Below the pieces are notes generated by a model. The model was not told the origin of the DNA. It did not search any database and saw nothing but the letters and a program-made list of their open reading frames with translations. DNA of 64,000 bases, taken from Diatrype stigma. Taxonomy: Eukaryota > Ascomycota > Sordariomycetes > Xylariales > Diatrypaceae. Shown in pieces: positions 37,501 through 49,227 of the stretch. Every line of letters starts with the position of its first letter. The stretch's first letter is position 1. Made by a program: the position numbers and the translations under genes. Location of the stretch: contig JAKJXP020000038.1 of NCBI GenBank assembly GCA_022225965.2, positions 358,596 through 422,595 of the forward strand, read 5' to 3'.

Positions 37501-40500
37501 GAACTATATTAAAAAGTCCATTAAGAATTACGAAGCCATTATAGCCGGAAATATCGGAAATAATATTAAACTTACCAAAAAAGCAATATTTATAATTAAT
37601 ATTCCATATATATTAATATACGGTTAGAATATTATAATATGCATTACAATTATTACATAAATAATTAATAAGCTTAAGCCTAACCTTTTTTTTAAAAACG
37701 AATTTAACGACAAAAACGGCATATTAATTAGTTACTTTAAGAAAATCCTTATTATGAAATCTTATTAAAATGCTATTATATCATTTAAAATTATTAAACG
37801 TCGAAACCTTATTAAAAGACAAATATTAGCTAAGGCTATAATAATAATTCCCCCTAAAACGATAACAAAAATACCAGTTTTATATATTAATCTGCCGGAA
37901 ATTAACGAGAAAATAGGAATTACGAGGTTATATCATTTTATCGCCGAATATGCTGAAGCATTTAATGCCGCCATTAAAGCGAAAATACCAAAGATTATTT
38001 CATATATGAATAATACGGATTAATTCCAAAGAATTTAACGCAAAGCTAAGTTCGGCATAATTATAAACTTCGATAACGACGGATATTTTATTATTACTTA
38101 AAAAAAGATTAATTTCGTCGTAACGTTAAATAGCATTAATTCCGATAAAATAAATAATTAAGGCCAATATTGGCTTATAAAAGATTTCCATATTAATAAT
38201 AATATATACGTAATAATGGTATTTTCTAAAGCTATAAGCAATAATTTGTGAAACATTATAACTAATAAACGAAGCTTTAACTAAAAGAAACCATTACTTA
38301 ATGCTAAAGCCTTAAAGAATATAAAGTTTATTAAGTTCAAAAACGAAATTAATATATGCGCAAAGAACCTTTATGAGGCAAAGGTTATCCAGAAAATCGT
38401 CGAAAATTACGATATATGGCGCAATAAAGGTATAATCCAGTTATCCGAAAACGAGAAAATAAGAGTTAAGTTTATTAAAAACTGGCGCGACAAATATAAA
38501 TCTGAAACCCTTTATTTATTAAGCGCCGAAAATAAAGTAGTTGTCGAAAAGAAATTCGGATTCATGCATAACTTAAAACGCCTCGATTAAATAAATAATC
38601 CTATTCCATTTGTAGCCTTATTATTCGTGATTTATAAATTAATTAAAAAAAAACGAATCGGCCGATTAATGGTTAATTTATAACTATTAAACGACGTTAT
38701 AAAATAAAACAACTACCCTTTATTACATATAAAAAATCTTATAATAAAGATTAAAGGAAAGCTATACTAATGCGTCGTCGACGGTTTAACGTTTTACCAT
38801 TAATTTCCGATTCGAATTAGAAATAAACATAAAATGGTTATTATATTCTTAAAAGGTTTCGAGATATTTAACGTAATACTTATGGGTTTTTGTAATTTAA
38901 TTGCTTTCGGTTAATGCTTTTTTAATTATAGATTAATGCCTTATAAGGATTTCGCTAAGGCATATATTAATGATATTATTATTTATAGCGACTTTTTTAA
39001 TAATTATTGCAACTATTTGCATAAGATATTTGCATTATTCGATAAGATCGGTCTCTTTTTTAACCTAAAGAAATCTTTTATCGGATACCTTTTAATTAAG
39101 TTATTCGGTTTTTAAATCGACGCGTCCGGAACGTCGATAACCCCTAATAAACTTAACGCCATTCGAAAGCTTAAATTCCCTATTATATTGGGCGCAATTA
39201 AGCGTTATATCGGCATAACCGTTTTTTTTCGTAAATATATTCCATGGTATTAACAAAAAATCCTTCCTTTTTAATTAAGAAAAATAAAAATGTTATTAAA
39301 TGCAAAAGAAAAAAACCTTATTTTTAAGTTATAAACCGTACGAAAAAAATAAATAGCGAAATAAACGTTTAAATTAAAATACATTAAACGTAAAGCGTTT
39401 AACATATTATAGGCATAGCTATATAACGATTCCGTCTTAGTTTATTAGGATTATAACCAAGTTATATTCGCAAAAATAAATACGTCAAAACAACGAGGCT
39501 TCGGAATTGTTATATTCCACCTTAATTAAATATAAAACGGCTAGACATTATCGGTTAATTTTATTTAATCCATTATGTTTTTATTAAAGGTTTTTATAAA
39601 GGCAGAAAAGAATTACAGTACGACTAAATTGAAAGTCGCTTATTTGGTTTGAACCATACGAAATTAACGCATATATTTCTAATCGTATAAATACTTCATT
39701 ATTATTTTAATAAATTATAAGGCAACCAAAGGCATCGTCGAATAAAAACGGTTGATTATATTAAACGTCGTAAAAATAAACCTTCGATTAATAATAGCAT
39801 CCGCATATTTATTACAATTCAAGATATAGGTTTATTACATTCCCGGTAAAATTAACGTCGTTCCTAATACATTATCCAGATTACTTATAAAAAAGACCGC
39901 AAAGGATACTAAAAAAGCCAATAATCCAATTAAGTCAAAACTAAATGATATTATTAAAGCCGTCGGTTATTTCGTTAAGATATACGTAGCCATAGATCCA
40001 AAATTCCGGCAACGATTAATACAGGGCTATTCGAAAAATACCAAGTAATTAAAACTAAAAAATATATTAACCAACTTTAATATAAACCGTTAAAGCAAAT
40101 AATATAAATATATTATCGTTAACGACCTTATTTATTACGTCCTTTCATTTAATTAACGAAACCTTTGCATATCTTTAAATTATATGGCAAACGTTTTTAA
40201 ATTGATTTACGACAAAAAATACCATTTCGGCCTTAAACGCATGCTTTAAAACCTTAAAGGACTTATTATTTACGGATTAATCCGTAAGGTACTTAATTAT
40301 ATTAAATATTGCCCTTAATGCATAGTTAATAAAACGAATATACAGAAAAAACTAAAAAAACTAATACCTATTAATAACTCAGCCATTTCTTATCATATCG
40401 TTACCTAGAATTTCATCATAAAATTGCCAAAGATGTTATCTTTTAATATACTATAAATAAAAGCCGGTTTTATTACGTTTAATGCATTTATAATTATTGT

Positions 40501-41600
40501 TTATAAATTTAACAAAAAAACCATCCTTTTATTAAGCCATATAAAATATATAACAAAAAATTGGACCCATGTTCTTGGCATAGCATTAATACTTTACGAT
40601 TAGGGTTGGCCGAAAAAGGCAATATCGAATCGAAATAAGAAGTTTATTTTAGAATTATGATAAATACTTTTTTTAAAATTAAGCATTAAGTTAGTTTTCT
40701 TAATTAACTGGTACGTATAAACCGATAATTAAATAAAGCGACAAAACAGGAATATTAAGATAGCTATCCGGTATTACGCTAATTAAAGCGACGAATTTTA
40801 GGTATTTATTATATTAATACTGCAATATAATACAAATAATTTAAAATCCACCGTATTTAATAAGTTATTTAACGAAGTAATTATGGGTTTTAAATTTAAT
40901 TTTATAATGTTTATATTGAACCTATTTAAGGATATAATTAATTTCGATATTATACGGCAATATTATTAAAAAAAGGCCAAAGTAGCTATTAACTTCGCAA
41001 TTGCAAATTTTAAGGTTCGATATAATAAAACTAAACGCCAGATTAATTTTAATATAAGTAATTAAGTATATTTTAAGTTGCATAAAGATTATAACCTTTT
41101 AAGAAAGCCATTACGTAAATGGTTATAATAACGATCCGGATTCTGGATAATTATTAAGAAAATAAGCAACCTAATATATAAACTTAACTTTCCACGTTAT
41201 TAAAAAGCATATAATACGATTTCGATTAATTAATTAATTCCCGCTTTTAAAGGTAAAGACTTTTTTAACCGGAAACAGCCATAAGCCGAAACGGTTATCG
41301 TTAAAAGCGATAACGATAAATAGAAATTATACGAAATTAAAAAGTTAATAAATAAATGCGTTATATTAGCGAATTATAAACCGGAAATTTAATACTTGAT
41401 ATAATAAAAAACATACGATGCGTAATACGACGAATAATACCCGCGCGAATTGCTTATGTAAAACGCCTTAATATTAATCGAAAAATACGATAAAGCCTAT
41501 AAGATAAATTTTAAACAGGACCTTAAGTTAATTAAAAACGTACGCTTTAACGAAAAAATTAAGGAAATACCTAAATTAAACGATTCGGAATGAAAAATGG
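34600..41600 (+). pseudogene. Gypsy gag-pol remnant
   Basis: Plus-strand remnants. Gag spans about 34.6-36.6 kb. An AAT-repeat, Asn-rich linker lies at about 36640-36800. Protease NTGAS-type motif is at 37445-37459 (ancestral DTGAS expected). RT catalytic motif AYINDIIIYSD is at 38960-38992 (ancestral IDD expected). The integrase zinc-finger C-x-x-C is at 40310-40321, and an ISNRN-type core motif is near 40630 (ISDRD expected). A chromodomain-like segment with YDE-x-YPRELL follows at about 41330-41500, with TAA where Trp is expected. All these changes are G-to-A or C-to-T. Confidence 0.82.
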
Positions 41601-42131
41601 TCGACAAGATATTACCGATAAATATAAAAGTATAATTGCTAATAAGTACTTCTTAATGCAGATTATAAGGCAGGTACGTATTTGCTTAAATATTGCACCG
41701 GCCTTATTATACCAAATCCGGACGGCTTTTCATTATAAAACCATACCTCCTAACCTATAACTCCGTAATTATTGCGTAATTCCCATTTATTACCGCAATT
41801 TTATTTTTTAATTAATTTAAATCCCAAAACATTACGAACATTTTTATTTTTTACTTATAATTTTTAAATTCGTTTTTCTTATAATTACGCATTACGGAAA
41901 ACAAGTTTTCGTAACCGCACGAGATTCATTTTTCGCCGTTTATATTAACAAACGTTCTTGCCCATACTAAAGGCATTTTCCATTTTTATTACACCTTTAA
42001 TTAATCCGATTACATAAATTATTACCAAGCAATATAATAAATCAAACGATTAAAAACATAGTACAAAACATTTATATAAAAATTAAATTTTTAATATATA
42101 AGATTAATAGCAAATAACTTAGTAATTAATT

Positions 42132-43400
42132 ATGTTATTACGAAAACAAAAAGCTAAAAGTATCTTTGTAGCTTAATTACCTTAATTATCCGATATAACC
42201 TCTTTTAAATTAAAATTTACTAGTACAAATATAATCGTTAATATCGATGAATTCGTTAATTTCGATTACGGCGAAAAGGATTTTAATTACCTAAGAAAAT
42301 AATTATTAATCGTTAAAAACAAGCATTAGCCAAAGTAATTTAAAGATTTCATTAAGTTAAAAAAATCGATATTATGGTATAAAACATTAATAACTGGTTT
42401 TAATAAAAAGAATATTAAGAAAAACATTATCGAATCCTTTATTATAAGCCAATTTAAAATTAATACTTTCCGTAAGGTTGGTATATTCGAAAACATTTTT
42501 AAGGCGTTATAACTTATTTAATCCGAAATGCGCCCTAGCGAATAAATAATGTAAAAAACGATAATGACCATTTTAAAAAATATTTATATCATTTTGAAAT
42601 AATATGGCATAGTTAATATTAATAAACTGAATAATGCCATATTACCTTAACCGATTTTAATCGAAACATTCCGTATTTGTTATAAAATCCAATCCATTAA
42701 ATTAAAGCAAGTATTTAAAGCCGTCGGCCTTATGTGGTTAATAATCCCAAACAAACTTCGAAAATTATCCATATTTTGGGAGAGAATAAGCGCGCGTAAG
42801 TACCAAAAGAAATTAGTTATATGGCTTAATAATATTAAGAATTTAATGCTAAAAGCCGTATCTTAACTAATATTCGAATTCGAAATATCCGTATTATTAT
42901 TACCGTTTATACCCATACCGGCTTAAATAAAGACCATATTATCGGCAGCCTATATAAATATAAATAAGATTATAACTTTAATTACAAACTTAATTAAATT
43001 CGTTACTAACATTAAGAACGATATAACCGTAATACGAATAATTTTATTTAGCCTTATTATGTAATTAAAAAAGTTAAAAAATATAATATAAACCGTTAAT
43101 AATAAAAACGAATACATAGCTAAGGAATAAATCGCCTAAACCAAGCATTTAACGGAATTTAAGATAACCCTGGAATCCATTAAGGTCGACATTTTAAAGA
43201 TCCCATACTAACCAATAAGCCCGCAATTACCGGCAAACTCTTCATAGTTACTAGTACAATTATTAATACAATTATTAGTATAATTATTAATATAGTCGCT
43301 AACTTAATAAATTCCTTTACCACAGTAATCGCAAATATCGGCTTAACCTTAACCCTAACCTTAATAAAGCCTATGGTTTTTATTAAGTACAAAAAAAAAA
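42132..43400 (+). pseudogene. Extra ORF of Gypsy element downstream of chromodomain
   Basis: From ATG at 42132 one plus-strand frame can be read for about 1.27 kb without a frameshift. I checked the phase at 42528, 42777, 43170, 43200 and 43374. Every in-frame stop is TAA or TAG, as expected from CAA/CAG Gln codons. The first 350 codons look like a globular protein with aromatic and basic blocks. The C-terminal part (about 43200-43390) would be Gln/Leu-rich with PQ repeats, ending in a Lys/Arg cluster. It matches no protein I recognise. Position near the 3' LTR recalls the env-like or accessory third ORFs of some LTR elements, but no membrane or fusion features were seen. Confidence 0.6.
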
Positions 43401-43724
43401 CGTAAGCATAATTAAGTAATATACGTAATTATGCTAATATAAATGGTTATTCCCTAAAATGCATTATCCGGTTATTTTGATTTAATATATTATCCTTTCT
43501 TAGTTATTAGTTTTTTAAAGTTAATATATTTAAGTTATGAAACATTATTAATGCGCTTAAGTTTAAAAAGCATTATTATATAATTAAGTTAAACGAAAAT
43601 ATAAGGCACGGTAATGGCATAACAAAGGACATAATAAAGGATTAAAAAAAGGATACAAGGATTTTGGTTCGAGTTATATTGTAATAAAATTAACGAAACG
43701 TTAATATATCTAAAAAGGAACCGT

Positions 43725-43883
43725 TATTAAGAGAACAGGAGCAGTCATAATATTACATGGCACAAGCCACTAGATTAAACTACCATATTAGATAAACCTC
43801 TCCATTAAACGCGACCGGTACACTTAAGCCTAGACAATATAACTACGTTTTTACCTCCACTTAATTGTTTCCGCTGCCTTATA
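43725..43883 (+). repeat. 3' LTR of nested Gypsy element
   Basis: The second 159-bp LTR copy, followed directly by the right target duplication GGATT at 43884-43888. Confidence 0.9.
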
Positions 43884-43888
43884 GGATT

Positions 43889-44130
43889 AACGTATTTCCA
43901 AATATTACGAATGCCAACGTGAAATTGCAAAAAAACGAACCACTTAAAATAAATCTTTTAATCGAATATAAAAGCATTAATCTCGATAGGATCTTTTTTA
44001 TTTGCAAAAATAAAGATTATTTTAAGCAAACTTGAAATATATATAAAAAAAAACGAATATAAAGCAAAAAAAAATAATTAAATAAACGTTATTAAAATAT
44101 AAAAAATAAATCTCTAAATGGTTATTTAAT
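43889..44130 (-). pseudogene. 5' end of Copia gag, separated by the insertion
   Basis: On the minus strand this codes a gag N-terminal region ending in a NIWKYV-type segment. The reading continues as DPNG directly across the Gypsy insertion at 34151. Removing the Gypsy element and one duplication copy therefore rejoins the frame without an indel. Confidence 0.7.
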
Positions 44131-44164
44131 TTTCGCAATTAACCTAAAGCACCGGGTTTATAAC

Positions 44165-44348
44165 TATCGCATTTAGAAAATCACAGGTAAGGTAAAATTC
44201 GGATACAGATTTAGTTATATAAAAGAAAAAAAGCAATTTCTAATTTAAGGAACGAAAAAACTCTTTATATATAATATGCCAAGCTACTAAATGCAAATCA
44301 CCTGGTTATGTAATCCAAGCTTTCTTATGTAGCCCCTATATCGCGACA
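44165..44348 (-). repeat. 5' LTR of outer Copia-type element
   Basis: 184-bp partner of 26944-27127. On the minus strand it is the upstream LTR, immediately before the 5' leader of gag. Confidence 0.88.
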
Positions 44349-44353
44349 AAATA

Positions 44354-46946
44354 TACAATCGAGCAATATCAAAAGCCTTTTAAATAACACGGTGTTTTAA
44401 ATCAATATATATAAGGTTTAGAGATAGTTAATAATAACGATAGCCAGCATTTCGATACAGAATGTGGATGAGCAGCCTCGATCGTGAGATATACGGGCGG
44501 ATATCAGTAGAGAGCTTATACCAGCTCTTATTCCGAAAGCCAGAAGAAGACAAAAAATTCCATCTCGTGTCAGGAAGGAGAAGCAGGGGTTAAACAGTAC
44601 TAGTCACACATTATAGTTTGTAGAATGTGGAGTTCAGCTTATCATACAAGGCGGTGGGCAATTCGGTAGATAGAGCATACCTACTAAGTACGTAGTATAA
44701 CTTCTTGAATGCGCAACATTATCTCAAGCATGCTATTTATGGAAAACGTACCAGTCCCAGACGTCCACGTGTTCAATTTTCAGCTTCCAAGGTTTCTGGT
44801 GACTGAAAGAACAGCGAACATGTATGTAGCATGGATAAGATCATGGGGTGTCATGGCGTCTGGTTTCGTTACTAAAGGGACGTTCCTGAGTTGTCTGCAG
44901 TTGTTTGCTGCGAGGAAGGCATGAACAAGGCAGTGACAATAGACCAGGGGTAAAGGGGTGGGGCACGATAACCTACCTAGGTACAGAGCTGAGACTTTGG
45001 AACCCGCGCCCGCCCCGGACTCATGGCAAATTCTGGGTCTAGATTGCCTGCCTGCCTGCCGACCCCACCACGGAAAGCTTCTTCTCCACACTCTTAAACT
45101 TTCTATAGGATCTGGCTGTGATCATTGCGGTGTCCTATGCACCTGCAACATCCTGGTATGCCTTGAGCAGCTCCTTCGCAGTTGATGGCAATGCTAGGTA
45201 GGCAATGCCGTCCACGGTCTCTCTCCCCCCCTCTCGGATTGTCTCTCTTCCCTACCCTACCCCCCTGTCATTTCCCGAGGAGTTTGGCAACAGCGATATG
45301 CCAAACTCATCTACGTCGTTGTGATGGTCTCGTGCAGCAAGGAGCTCGCTTACACACGATCTTTCGCAATGGCTCCTACCAAGAAATGCAGGACGGGGAT
45401 GCGGTAGGGGATGTCACTTCACCTGTATGACAAACATGTCTCGGAGCTGTATCTCCAGAGCCGTGATCGACGTTCACCTGAGTTTTCGTACCTAGGCTGC
45501 ACCTTGAGCGAACGACGTTGTGGAATTAAGGTATCGATATACTGTGGAGCTGCACGTCGTCTCCTGACTATAGGCCAATGTCCAAAAGATCGCGGTCACA
45601 CCCATCAATGAGAGCACGAAGATTGAGACCCACTCTGCCATGCAGGGTATACCTAGGACAGCAGCAGCAGCAGTTAGTCCTTTCCGCAGCTCTCCGGCGG
45701 ATGCAGAGTGATATCGCGGGCAGTATACAGGCCCGTACACAGCCTACATGCCTTCCTGGGCATCAAGATCCAGGAATCCCAAGAATCCCAAGAATCCCAG
45801 CCTGACGATCAACCGACGTTCCGGTGAATGATAAGTGCCTAGGGTCAATCCGTGCTTGCTCGCCTTGACGGTCTTTAGCCCTGGGCATCTTATCTCCGTT
45901 ATCGGGAGATTGTATAGCCGTATAGCACAGGCCTACGCCACTATGCAACCCTGTGATCTGTTCCCTGGCGATTCACAGGCAGCTGAGCTGGGGACATGGC
46001 ATATACTGGCAAAACTATTACCTGACACATATACTTCCGGTGTAACTTTCCCTTTGACAGAGCTATAAGGGTTTCTTCTATGGGGAGGGTCGCTCTGCCG
46101 TCAGACAATAGTCTCTCTCCTCGTCGGTATCCGATCTGCCTATACTAAAATTGTGGGTCAAGATATATAGAGCGACCTTGATATCAGTATCAGTATCAGT
46201 GTCTGTATCAGTATCTATCTCCACAAGCTACGATCTCTTCACACACTACGTAGCATCGACTCGCTCTACCTAGTTCAACTATCAGTTCCCCCCGAGAGCT
46301 TTGGTCACTAACGGTACAATTACACCAAGTCGCGATATACCAAGTCCAAAGAGCTAAGGAAGCGGTAGCACCGCAACCCAATCGTAACATATCATCGTAC
46401 GTCCGTTAACGGTCTGGTTGCCCCTCCACACCTTCCATCGGGCCCAACCACGTAATTCAAGTAGTGTAATTATCAAGTTTGAGTTCAGATCTAACCTGCC
46501 GATTGGATATGTTGATAGACCATCCTCGTAATCTGTGCTCTGGCTTAGTCGATCTTGATGTCTCTTTATCTATATGCCGGTCAGAATCGAAGGAGTCCAG
46601 CCGTGTTTGTCCAAAGCTTCGATAGTCTACGCCCAATCGCGGTAGTTCCTGGTAATCAATGATGTTTACAATTTCAGACGGCGGGCCTGCCCCGGATCCA
46701 TCCATGGGTGCGGTGTGGAGGTATGCCATGGCTGCTGGTGTTGTTCAAGATAAGGGCACGCACCAAAGGGCCAAGGTCTCCCCAAGGATAAAGGGGCAAG
46801 ATGACCCCAAAGCTATAGCCCTTCCAAATAGTCTTGCGCAAAAATCATCATCCCTCTCATTATACTTGTCTTATCCCATAACGTAGCATCCTTCGTAACA
46901 AGTCCCTCGTAGCACAACACTAGGCGTGGCATCAACCCGAATCACC
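44354..46946. other. 2.6-kb intergenic region right of the island
   Basis: Composition returns sharply to normal at the LTR edge. Short frames between 44709 and 46886 have no recognisable family or splice structure. Simple repeats include GAATCCCAA units near 45772-45800 and TATCAG/TGTC units near 46180-46220. Confidence 0.5.
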
Positions 46947-48279
46947 ATGGCGGCGGCAGCTGTTCTCCCGGCCTCTTCTTCGGCTAAGCCTAGCTGGACT
47001 CCCATTATCATGGACTCACAGGTCGATGCCAAGAAAGAGGATTTCGACCCCACCAGCCACCTCGCGTTCACACCCCCTTCCAAGGTATACACAATGAAGG
47101 ACCTTGGCCTTCCGGAAGACAAGGGGATATCTCCTGTTGCCGTTTCAGAACCCTTTCACCTCTTCTCCCAAGAAGCGGTCATGCGGATGCGGCAGGAGGT
47201 TCTCAGCCCCGAAGTCCTCAACAACTGCCAGTATTCCAGCAACCTTTCCCAGTGCCAGCTCAGGGGCTTCGCAAACAAGTATGTATACCTCCGGCTTCTC
47301 TTGTCAGCAATCGTCATGATATGACAAAGTGCTAACGCAACCGGGTACAGATATGCCCCATTCGTCTACGACGTATGGAAGAGCCCCGAGACCCTGGCCA
47401 TCATCTCCAAGATCGCAGGCATCGACCTGGTGCCGGAGATGGACTTCGAGATCGCCCACATCAACATCTCGGTGAAGTCGGAGAAGGAGAAGCAGGAGGA
47501 GATCGACGCTCTCAACGAGCGGGCGCACTACCTGGCCGACGAGGGCATCGCCGGCTGCCCGTGGGAGGACGACCAGCCCATCGTCGACTGGCACACCGAC
47601 AGCTACCCGTTCGTGTGTGTCACGATGCTGAGTGACTGCTCCACCATGATTGGCGGTGAGACGGCGCTCCGGACCGGGACTGGAGAGATCATGAAGGTCC
47701 GCGGGCCACAAATGGTAAGCTCACCTTCCTTCCTCCCTTCCCTCCCTCTGTGCCACGCTATATGTACTTGAAGGAGCGTGGCATCCCAGCAACCCATCAC
47801 CCAATAAAGATATATAAGCTAACACCACCTTTCCCCAGGGCTGCGCCGTGATCCTGCAGGGCCGGTACATCGAGCACCAGGCGCTGCGGGCGCTGGGGAC
47901 GACGGAGCGGATCAGCATGGTGACGTCGTTCCGGCCGCGGTCGCCGCGGGTGCGGGACGATACGGTGCTGACGACGGTGCGGCCCATCTCGGACCTGGGG
48001 GCGCTGTACCACCAGTTCGCCGAGTACCGGCTCGAGATCCTCGAGGAGCGCGTGCGCCAGCAGCTCCGGGAGCTGCGCGCCAGCGGCGCCGCCGGCCGCC
48101 GCGTCCCCACCAAGCGCCTCAAGGCCTTCTTCACCGAGCAGGAGCGCTTCCTCGCCCACATGAACCGCGAGATGGTCGACGACGAGGACGTCGTCATGGG
48201 CAGCATCGACGACAGCCACCTCCTGACCAAGAAGGAGCAGGAGGCCGGCTCGCCGACCAAGCGCGCGCGCTTGGATTGA
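46947..48279 (+). CDS. Fe(II)/2-oxoglutarate dioxygenase-like protein
   Basis: Exons 46947-47278, 47351-47714 and 47839-48279 join in frame to 378 aa. The start ATG at 46947 is preceded by CACC, a good fungal context. The double-stranded beta-helix metal triad is visible: H192-T-D194 in DWHTDSYPFVCVTML, and distal H245 in GRYIEHQAL. R256 in ERISMVTSFR is placed to bind the 2OG carboxylate. The C-terminal 80 residues are helical and charged, ending in a basic patch (SPTKRARLD) that could be a nuclear signal. It belongs to a large fungal 2OG-Fe(II) oxygenase-like group with mostly unknown substrates. Long antisense frames over exon 3 are shadows from GC-rich codons. Confidence 0.82.
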
Positions 48280-49227
48280 AGCCCGTTGCATTGTGCTTAA
48301 TCGCTTCGATTTCCTGATGATTTTGGATCTTTGGATTTCTTTTGCTTTGTTCTCCCCCTTTTTGTCTTTTTGGGTTTGCAAAAAAGACTCGGTAGCTGGG
48401 GGTTCACTATCGATGCAGCATAGCGGCTGTTGGTAACGCATTTGTTGTATGAGGAGTTGTGAACGTCAATCACCGGGTTTATGATTGTGATTTTTTATCG
48501 TGTCTTGGGTTGAAACAGCAACCCATTGGTCTGTTGAGTCAGTTTCTTCTGCTCCTGACTTGCTATTATGCTTTCTATATCCCACATATAGGCAAAAGCT
48601 ATAATCTGAAGCTCGCTTCCTACTGCAGCTCCCAACTGAAACCTGTTAGCCACCATGCACCTATGCATCTAAGCAGCCGTGATCCTGTCTTGAAAAAGAA
48701 ACGTAGCCATCAAACTGCCAAGCGCACTTATATGTGCTATGCTATAAATATGAGGATTCCATCAGGGGATGGTGTTCAAGGGGGGTCTAGGGGATGATTC
48801 TGATGAAACCAGGAAGTTCTGAAGTTACTGGGGACGATCTTAGCTTCGATGCACAATAGTTGGCCGTAGCAAATCAAAAGCAACGGATACTTAATCAGGG
48901 AAATACAGTAATATCTGTTACATAAACAGCTTTCCAAGTCGGGTCCACCGCCCAAGGAAAAAGCGGCCCAAGTGCATCGATGGAAGATGTCTCTATCCGA
49001 CTCCGACTTCTATCCGTCCTTGCATATGCATGCACAGATGCATGGTTTCTCTGCACCCTAATTGGACAACATCCGAACAATTCTTCGGGGGGATTTGGAG
49101 GTAGCAATTTGTGGCACAGGTGGAGTACTCAGGGGGGAGCCTTTTATAAGTTCTATTCAAACCATTGGGAGTTATATGTAGCACTCATTAATCAAACATT
49201 CATTTATATCATGACATCTGCCCAGCT
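48280..49227. other. Convergent intergenic region
   Basis: 3' sides of the oxygenase-like gene (+) and the coiled-coil gene (-). No gene or repeat is supported. Confidence 0.5.

Larger units (their letters stand above)
34152..43883 (+). mobile_element. Nested RIP-degraded Gypsy (chromovirus-like) LTR element
   Basis: 9,732 bp inserted in the gag of the outer Copia element, with a 5-bp target duplication (GGATC/GGATT). Internal order on the plus strand is gag, Asn-rich linker, protease, RT, RNase H, integrase, chromodomain, then an additional frame. Protease before RT before integrase is the Ty3/Gypsy order. Catalytic residues in protease and RT are changed from Asp to Asn codons (G to A), so the element cannot be autonomous. 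It is longer than most fungal Gypsy elements because of about 2 kb beyond the chromodomain. Confidence 0.9.
26944..44348 (-). mobile_element. RIP-degraded Copia-type LTR retrotransposon, interrupted
   Basis: Outer element, read right to left, bounded by 184-bp LTRs. Minus-strand translation gives a gag with an IWKYVDPNG-type segment, a protease/pre-integrase region (about 32912-32598), a reverse transcriptase with FVDDIF (around 29894), and the terminal LA-D/N-GL-KAL motif of Copia RNase H (around 29000). Gag-protease-integrase-RT-RNaseH order is the Copia order. The element is split in gag by the Gypsy element at 34152-43883. Without it the length is about 7.67 kb. Flanks AAGTA (26939-26943) and AAATA (44349-44353) are a possible 5-bp duplication with one G-to-A change. 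Stops are almost all TAA/TAG. Confidence 0.88.

Noticed and set aside
43920..44060. Plus-strand zinc-knuckle-like reading (ICKNKDYF)
   Set aside because: The final Cys cannot be explained by RIP changes, and the minus strand codes a better Copia gag segment that continues across the Gypsy insertion.
44709..46886. Several frames of 60-103 codons
   Set aside because: No family motif, overlapping on both strands, no splice structure; expected by chance in 2.6 kb.
47797..48441. 214-aa minus-strand frame over the last oxygenase exon
   Set aside because: Antisense shadow; it overlaps a well-supported exon and has no motif.
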